This document shows positions 12,176 through 16,506 of a stretch of 16,506 nucleotides of DNA, one piece after another. Location: contig JBJXFY010000449.1 of the NCBI GenBank assembly GCA_046155815.1, forward strand, positions 1 to 16,506, in the 5' to 3' direction. Below the pieces are notes generated by a model. That model did not search any database and was not told where the DNA came from. It saw only the letters and a list, made by a program, of their open reading frames with translations. The translations under genes and the position numbers were made by a program. This stretch comes from JBJXFY01 sp046155815 (GTDB lineage Bacteria; Verrucomicrobiota; Verrucomicrobiia; Limisphaerales; CAIMTB01). Position 1 is the stretch's first letter; every line of letters starts with the position of its first letter.

Positions 12176-13489
12176 CTAGATGGCGAAGTCGTTGTACTCC
12201 GGCTTCACCAGTTCCGTTGGCGGGTTCAGCATCCCGGCGGCCACCGTGGCGTTCGTGCCCGGCTCGATCAGGATGAACGCCCCGGTGAGCCGGTTTGTGG
12301 CGTAGCCGTCGTACACGAGCGGCTTCGCCGTCTTGAGGCGGATTTCGCCGATGTCGTTCATCACCAATTCCGCCGGCTCAGGCTCCGCTTCGAAGCTGTG
12401 GATGTTGATGCGGTGCTCCAGCGCCGTGACCATCGCCTGCACCGTCTGGGTGGCGTGCTTGAGGAGGTACTTCCGGCCGCGCTGCAGCGGTCGCGGGTGC
12501 ATCCAGCAGACGCGCCCGAACAGGTCCGTGCCCGAGCCGGGCAGGGCGTCCAAACCCACCAGCATGTCGCCGCGTCTCACGTCCAGGTCGTCGGCGAGCC
12601 GGACGGTCACGCTCTGCGGGCAGAAGGCCTCGGCCAGCGGGCCGTCGTAGGTCCAGATCTCCTTCACCGTGCTCTTCAGGCCGGAAGGCAGGACCATCAC
12701 CTTCTGGCCCGCGCGCAGGATGCCGCCGGCGATCTGGCCGCTGAGTCCGCGAAAGTCATGGAGTGAGCGGTCGGTGGGGTTGTTGGGCCGGTTCACCCAC
12801 TGCACCGGCAGGCGGAAGCCCTGCAGGTTCCAGTCACTCGCGATGTGGACGGTCTCCAGGTGACCTAGCAGGGAAGGCCCGACATACCACGGCGTGTGTC
12901 GCGACGGCTCGACGACGTTGTCCCCGTTCAGCGCACTGAGCGGGATGAACTTCACGTCCTTGATGTCCAGCCGTGGCAGGAAGGTCTCGAACTCGTCGCG
13001 GATCTCCGTGAAGCGCGCCTCGCTCCAGTCCACGAGGTCCATCTTGTTCACGGCGATGACGAGGTGCGGGATGCGCAGGAGGGAGGCGAGGTAGGTATGC
13101 CGGCGGCTCTGCTCGATCACGCCCTGCCGCGCGTCCACCAGCACCACGGAGAGGTTCGCCGAGGAGGCGCCGGTGACCATGTTGCGCGTGTACTGCACGT
13201 GCCCGGGCGTGTCCGCGACGATGAACTTGCGCCGCGGCGTGGCGAAGGAGCGGTAGGCCACGTCAATCGTGATGCCCTGCTCGCGCTCGGCCCGCAGGCC
13301 GTCGGTGAGGTTGGCGAGGTTGATCTGCCCGCCGCCGGTGAGGTCGGCCGAGCGCTCGAGCGCCTCGAGCTGGTCCTCCATGATGGACTTGGAGTCGTAC
13401 AGCAGCCGGCCGATCAGCGTGGACTTGCCGTCGTCCACGCTGCCGCAGGTGTTGAAGCGGAGGAGTTCGATGGGGTGGTTGCTGGCCAT
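12176..13489 (-). CDS. cysN: Sulfate adenylyltransferase subunit 1 (GTPase)
   Basis: Large subunit of ATP sulfurylase, 437 residues; GTP hydrolysis drives formation of APS from sulfate and ATP with CysD. All GTPase motifs are present: GSVDDGKST (16-24), DTPGH (93-97), NKMD (148-151), and switch I region REQGITIDVAY. EF-Tu-like beta domains follow (VQWVNRPNNPTDRSLHDFRG; VCWMHPRPLQRGRKYLLKH) to the end. There is no C-terminal APS kinase (CysC) fusion. The ATG at 13489 gives MASNHPIELLRFNTCGSVDD, the standard start. It is the last gene of the operon; its normal upstream neighbour cysD is 586 bp away because an alien gene lies between. Reduced translation or transcription from this gap cannot be judged from sequence. 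Confidence 0.97.
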   Translation of the reverse strand: MASNHPIELLRFNTCGSVDDGKSTLIGRLLYDSKSIMEDQLEALERSADLTGGGQINLANLTDGLRAEREQGITIDVAYRSFATPRRKFIVADTPGHVQYTRNMVTGASSANLSVVLVDARQGVIEQSRRHTYLASLLRIPHLVIAVNKMDLVDWSEARFTEIRDEFETFLPRLDIKDVKFIPLSALNGDNVVEPSRHTPWYVGPSLLGHLETVHIASDWNLQGFRLPVQWVNRPNNPTDRSLHDFRGLSGQIAGGILRAGQKVMVLPSGLKSTVKEIWTYDGPLAEAFCPQSVTVRLADDLDVRRGDMLVGLDALPGSGTDLFGRVCWMHPRPLQRGRKYLLKHATQTVQAMVTALEHRINIHSFEAEPEPAELVMNDIGEIRLKTAKPLVYDGYATNRLTGAFILIEPGTNATVAAGMLNPPTELVKPEYNDFAI

Positions 13490-13520
13490 GGGAGTGCGAA
13501 ACAGGCTTAATCATCCAAGT

Positions 13521-14071
13521 TCAATCAAATTTCCTCAGCCTGTCTCGAATTGAAGACTCAATTTTACGAAACTGCTCTGTAACCTTGTCTATCCGAGATT
13601 TGTGCTGACGATATGCCTCGTCAGCATTCTTCACATCTGCGTCTTCTCGTGTATAATTAAGTACCAAGAGCAATTCTTCTCGTCGCGTAAGCTCTTTGTA
13701 AACATCTTGCGGATAGAATGGCCTATTATCCCTGATCGTCTCAAACAATTTGTTCTTAGATTCTGACCATAATTTATCTTCGGAAACGCTGACGTCCGAC
13801 TTTGCCGCCTCAAATCTGCGATACGTTGACTCAAAAAATCACAAAGGCTCTTCCAGACTGTTTGATAAACTGCCACTTCGCGTTCATAGCGTAGCCGACT
13901 GAAATGACTCCTGTTTGCCAACTCGGCCTTAATCTCTTCCTGGCGACGGGTGATCTCAGCTATGTCTTCCTTTGTCGCGAGGTTCTGGCCCTTTTGCTTC
14001 AAATAAGCGCTGATCCAGCCTCCGAAGGCACCAGCAACTGCCGATAGCAATATTGTGAGGATGGCCAGCAT
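13521..14071 (-). pseudogene. AT-rich frameshifted gene between cysD and cysN (membrane-anchored coiled-coil hypothetical)
   Basis: One gene broken by a frameshift. The first part (14071 to about 13838) codes a membrane helix MLAILTILLSAVAGAFGGW, then LKQKGQNLATKEDIAEITRR, a phrase seen in hypothetical proteins of genomic islands (from memory), and a charged helix ending VWKSLCDF. In that frame it continues as nonsense to a stop at 13631. Adding one T to the six-T run (13833-13838 on the complement) restores FESTYRRFEAAKSDVSVSED and joins the second part, ending RKIESSIRDRLRKFD at 13521; the joined protein is about 183 residues. Local GC is about 46% by hand count over 13561-14040, far below the flanks. 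It starts 4 nt after the cysD stop. The break may be real, transcriptional slippage, or a homopolymer sequencing error. Function unknown. Confidence 0.8.
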
Positions 14072-14075
14072 GATT

Positions 14076-15014
14076 TCAAAAGTATCCAGCCTTCTTCCGG
14101 TCCTCCATCGCCGCCTCGCTGGCCTTGTCGTCGGCGCGGGTGCCGCGCTCGGTGACGCGGGCGGCGGCGACCTCGGCGATGATGTCGTCCACGCTGTCGG
14201 CCGGGCTTTCGATCATGCCGGTGCTGATCATGTCCGCGATGGTGCGCACACGGCAGACCATGCGCTTGCGCGGCTCGCCGGGGCGCGGCCGGGCACCCGC
14301 GTAGGGATCGGGCCGCGTCGGGTCAGCGTGGTCCGTCGGGACGGGCAGCCATTGGCCGCCGCGGCGGAAGCATTCTCGCAGGTGGCTGAAGTAGATGCTG
14401 GGCACCACGAGCTTTTCTTTCCGGATATACTCCCACACGTCCATCTCGGTCCAGTTGGAGAGCGGGAAGACGCGCATGTTCTCGCCGGGGTTGAGCCGGG
14501 CGTTGTAGAGGTTCCAGATTTCCGGCCGCTGGTTCTTGGGATCCCACTGGCCGAAGGCATCGCGAAAACTGAAGAAACGTTCCTTGGACCGGGCCTTCTC
14601 CTCGTCCCGCCGCGCGCCGCCGATGCAGCAGTCGAAGCGGAACTCCTCGATGGCGGCGAGCAGGACGGGAATCTGGAGCTGGTTGCGGCTCACCTGGCCG
14701 GGCGTGGGCGTCGCGAGGCCCTTCGCAATGGCCTCGTCCACGGTGCGGACGATGAGCTTCGCGCCGAGGTCCTTCGCACGCCGATCCCGGAATTCGATGA
14801 GTTCCGGGAACTCATGTCCGGTCTCGACGTTCAGGAACGGCATCGGAAGGTCCGACGGCCGGAAGGCCTTCTCGGCCAGGCGAAGCAGGCAGATGGAATC
14901 CTTGCCGCCGGAGAAAAGAAGGGCCGGTCGCTCAAACTCCGCCGCGACCTCGCGCATGACATGGATCGCCTCCGTCTCAAGGAACTGGAGATGATCGAGG
15001 TGATACGAACTCAT
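14076..15014 (-). CDS. cysD: Sulfate adenylyltransferase subunit 2
   Basis: Catalytic subunit of ATP sulfurylase, 312 residues, partner of CysN. The PP-loop ATP-binding motif SGGKDS is at 35-40; other conserved stretches are FLNVETGHEFPELIEFRD, CCIGGARRDEEKARSKER, QRPEIWNLYNARLNPGE and NWTEMDVWEYI. The end, TERGTRADDKASEAAMEDRKKAGYF, is the family ending, so the protein is complete despite the foreign gene that begins just 4 nt after its stop. ATG 15014 (MSSYHLDHLQFLE) is supported by GGAAG 7 nt upstream (15022-15026) and by family alignment; the further ATG at 15041 is less likely. It follows cysH by 34 bp. Confidence 0.97.
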   Translation of the reverse strand: MSSYHLDHLQFLETEAIHVMREVAAEFERPALLFSGGKDSICLLRLAEKAFRPSDLPMPFLNVETGHEFPELIEFRDRRAKDLGAKLIVRTVDEAIAKGLATPTPGQVSRNQLQIPVLLAAIEEFRFDCCIGGARRDEEKARSKERFFSFRDAFGQWDPKNQRPEIWNLYNARLNPGENMRVFPLSNWTEMDVWEYIRKEKLVVPSIYFSHLRECFRRGGQWLPVPTDHADPTRPDPYAGARPRPGEPRKRMVCRVRTIADMISTGMIESPADSVDDIIAEVAAARVTERGTRADDKASEAAMEDRKKAGYF

Positions 15015-15021
15015 GAAATGG

Positions 15022-15026
15022 CTTCC
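15022..15026 (-). promoter_or_regulatory. Ribosome binding site of cysD
   Basis: GGAAG on the minus strand with a 7-nt spacer to the ATG at 15014. It is one of few clear Shine-Dalgarno sequences in the window and decides the start over the in-frame ATG at 15041. Confidence 0.6.
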
Positions 15027-15048
15027 AAGGGTGCCGGACAAAAGTCAA

Positions 15049-15714
15049 TTACCGTGTGGCAATGGCTTTGCCGCCCCAGCCCGCGTGCAGGCCGCACTCG
15101 CGCTTCTCGTCCGCCTTGGCCGGGTCGAAGTAATCCCATTCGTTCGGAAGGTCGTGCTGCTTCAAGTAGGCTTCCATGTCCGCGTCGGACCAATGGAAGA
15201 CCGGGCTGACCTTCAGGGAGTTGAAGTTGGTGTCGGCGGACACGATCTCGAGGCCGGCGCGGTTGGGGTTCTGCACCTTCCGCAGGGCGGTGAACCAGAC
15301 GGTGGGCGCCAGCTCCTTCATGCCGCGCTGGAAGGGCTCCAGCTTCATCACGGTGCTGAAGGCCTTGATGCGCTCCTCGTTCACGGGCGTGGGGTCGGGC
15401 ATGCCGCCGTGGACGGCGTCGTAATGCGCGGCCGTGAGGCGCGGCACATAGGGCTTGAGGTTGAGCTTCAGCAGGGACTTGAGCTGTTCGGCGTGCCGGT
15501 AGGTCGCCGGGCGGTTGTAGCCGTGATCCACCCAGAGCACCGGGATGTCCGGATGAACCTGCGTGACCAGATGGAGGATCACTGCCTCATAGGGCCGGAA
15601 GTTGGTGGAGACGACGGCGCGTCCGCCGGCTTGGGCGAGGCCCCACTTCACGATGTCGAGCGGCGGCTTGCCGTGGAGATCATTGCTGACCGCGGCGATT
15701 TGTGCGGGATTCAT
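15049..15714 (-). CDS. cysH: Phosphoadenylyl-sulfate reductase (thioredoxin-dependent type)
   Basis: Reduces activated sulfate (PAPS) to sulfite; cytoplasmic, 221 residues. Core features: VVSTNFRPYEAVILHLV, a PP-loop-derived region; LWVDHGYNRPATYRHAE; FTALRKVQNPNRAGLEIVS; FHWSDADMEAYLKQHDLP; and the catalytic tail ECGLH with C207, the only cysteine in the protein. Because the CC...CxxC cluster ligands of APS reductases are absent, PAPS rather than APS is the likely substrate (known rule for the family), which needs an APS kinase not present here. The ATG at 15714 begins MNPAQIAAVSNDL. An upstream open frame reaches 16419 but is only a shadow of cysI. It sits between cysI (59 bp upstream) and cysD. 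Confidence 0.95.
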   Translation of the reverse strand: MNPAQIAAVSNDLHGKPPLDIVKWGLAQAGGRAVVSTNFRPYEAVILHLVTQVHPDIPVLWVDHGYNRPATYRHAEQLKSLLKLNLKPYVPRLTAAHYDAVHGGMPDPTPVNEERIKAFSTVMKLEPFQRGMKELAPTVWFTALRKVQNPNRAGLEIVSADTNFNSLKVSPVFHWSDADMEAYLKQHDLPNEWDYFDPAKADEKRECGLHAGWGGKAIATR

Positions 15715-15773
15715 GTGAATGCACGCCTGCCGGACGGAGTAGATCCGCCCGCGAGCGAAGGGGAGAAGTGGTG

Positions 15774-16506
15774 TCAGTTGGCCGCAGCAGCAGGCTGCTC
15801 GCTCCAGATGGCCCGCGCCACCCAGTCTCCCAGCCGCTCGCCGGGCTGGCGCTCGGAGGCGTAGCGCGTCAGCAGGGGCCGGAACTCCGTCTCCAGCTCC
15901 GCCTCCTTGAGCGTGTCCTTCCAGACGCGGTTCAGGCGGGTGCCCGCGGCGTTGCCGCCGAGCCAGACTTGGTAGCGGCCGGGAGCCTTCCCGACGAAGC
16001 CGATCTCGGCCATGTACGGCCGCGCGCAGCCGTTGGGGCAGCCGGTGGAGCGGATGACGATCTCGTCGCCGTTCAGGCCGACCTCGGCGCAGAGCTTCTC
16101 GATCCGGTTGACCAGCCCGGGCAGCGCGCGCTCGGACTCGGCGAGGGCAAGCCCGCAGGTTGGCAGGGCGGGGCAGGCCATTGCCGCGGCCTGCATGACG
16201 GAAGCTTGATTCTCCGTGCGCACGCCGTGCTCCGCGAGGAGTGAGTTGATCGCCGCGCGGCTGGCCTCGGGGATGTTGGCGAGGATGAGGTTCTGGTTGG
16301 CGGACAGGCGAAATTCGATCTGTGGAAAGCTCTCTGCCACCTGTCGCAGCGCCGTCTTCATCAGATGACCGTCCACATTCTTCACGCGGCCGGTCTGGAC
16401 GAACAGCGTCAGGAACCACGAGCCGTCCACGGCGCGGTGCCAGCCGTACTGGTCGCCCATCGTGGTGAACTGATACGGCCGCGCCGGTTCCAGCTCAAAG
16501 CCCGCG
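15774..16506 (-). CDS. cysI: Assimilatory sulfite reductase hemoprotein, C-terminal part (partial at window edge)
   Basis: C-terminal half of a nitrite/sulfite reductase-type siroheme enzyme that reduces sulfite to sulfide with six electrons; 244 codons are visible, the rest is off the right edge. The siroheme/4Fe-4S ligands are in view: C-(x)5-C in ACPALPTCGLA and C-(x)3-C in STGCPNGCARPYMAEIGFVG. Before them are FVQTGRVKNVDGHLMKTALR and FRLSANQNLILANIP, typical of the second ferredoxin-like and siroheme repeat. The neighbouring cysH, cysD and cysN make sulfite rather than nitrite the substrate. First gene visible of the minus-strand sulfate operon; its promoter is outside the window. Whether the electron donor is NADPH (CysJ) or ferredoxin cannot be told from this part. 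Confidence 0.93.
   Translation of the reverse strand, partial: AGFELEPARPYQFTTMGDQYGWHRAVDGSWFLTLFVQTGRVKNVDGHLMKTALRQVAESFPQIEFRLSANQNLILANIPEASRAAINSLLAEHGVRTENQASVMQAAAMACPALPTCGLALAESERALPGLVNRIEKLCAEVGLNGDEIVIRSTGCPNGCARPYMAEIGFVGKAPGRYQVWLGGNAAGTRLNRVWKDTLKEAELETEFRPLLTRYASERQPGERLGDWVARAIWSEQPAAAAN

Noticed and set aside
13631..13841. Treating the 146-residue frame ending at 13631 as an intact gene of its own.
   Set aside because: After residue about 79 it reads as basic nonsense, while the +1-nt-corrected frame continues smoothly into the 75-residue frame.
15025..15048. TTGACT at 15043-15048 (minus strand) as a -35 box of a cysD promoter.
   Set aside because: No -10 hexamer lies at the right distance, and cysD is 34 bp from cysH in an evident operon.
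1..16506. CRISPR arrays, tRNA or rRNA genes, and transposase or integrase genes.
   Set aside because: No regularly spaced repeats, no cloverleaf or rRNA signatures and no recombinase motifs were recognised when reading the window.

Overview
The window is GC-rich bacterial chromosome, probably Verrucomicrobiota. That is an inference from gene content and repeat style; no rRNA or marker gene settles it. Every gene is ordinary in GC except one AT-richer island at about 13.5-14.07 kb. Few starts have a visible Shine-Dalgarno sequence, so most start calls rest on family alignment from memory.

Layout. 1-1208 (-): N-terminal part of the replicative polymerase DnaE with a complete set of PHP metal ligands, running off the left edge. 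1303-2040 (+): TauE/SafE membrane exporter, divergent from dnaE. 2178-4626 (+): GH42 beta-galactosidase-like enzyme whose expected acid/base Glu is a Gly, overlapped at its end by a DUF721 protein. 4795-7519 (+): DUF485 protein and sodium:solute symporter, a pair normally adjacent, here separated by a GxxExxY gene inside a 28-nt imperfect inverted repeat. 7520-7762 is non-coding and holds a second, gene-less inverted repeat built from similar GCGAAG units. 7763-9055 (-): HIT hydrolase followed by a secreted protein. 9228-11288 (+): tight operon of N-acetylglutamate synthase (argA), LMW tyrosine-phosphatase-like protein and a 2Fe-2S thioredoxin-like ferredoxin. 11452-11991 (-): STAS protein. 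12176-16506 (-): assimilatory sulfate reduction, in transcription order cysI (partial), cysH, cysD, an alien frameshifted gene, cysN.

How the genes work together. CysD and CysN make APS from sulfate and ATP; CysH reduces the activated sulfate (PAPS type, since it has one Cys and no Fe-S cysteine pairs); CysI reduces sulfite to sulfide. No APS kinase is in view. The DUF485 and symporter genes probably form one carboxylate uptake system.

The main unusual theme is repeat and cassette insertion inside working genes and operons: a palindrome read in frame in dnaE, a 128-bp nested palindrome read in frame in the symporter, the inverted-repeat-bounded GxxExxY cassette splitting a transporter pair (with one repeat arm coding the DUF485 tail), a possible gene-less relative of that cassette, and an AT-rich frameshifted gene wedged between cysD and cysN.
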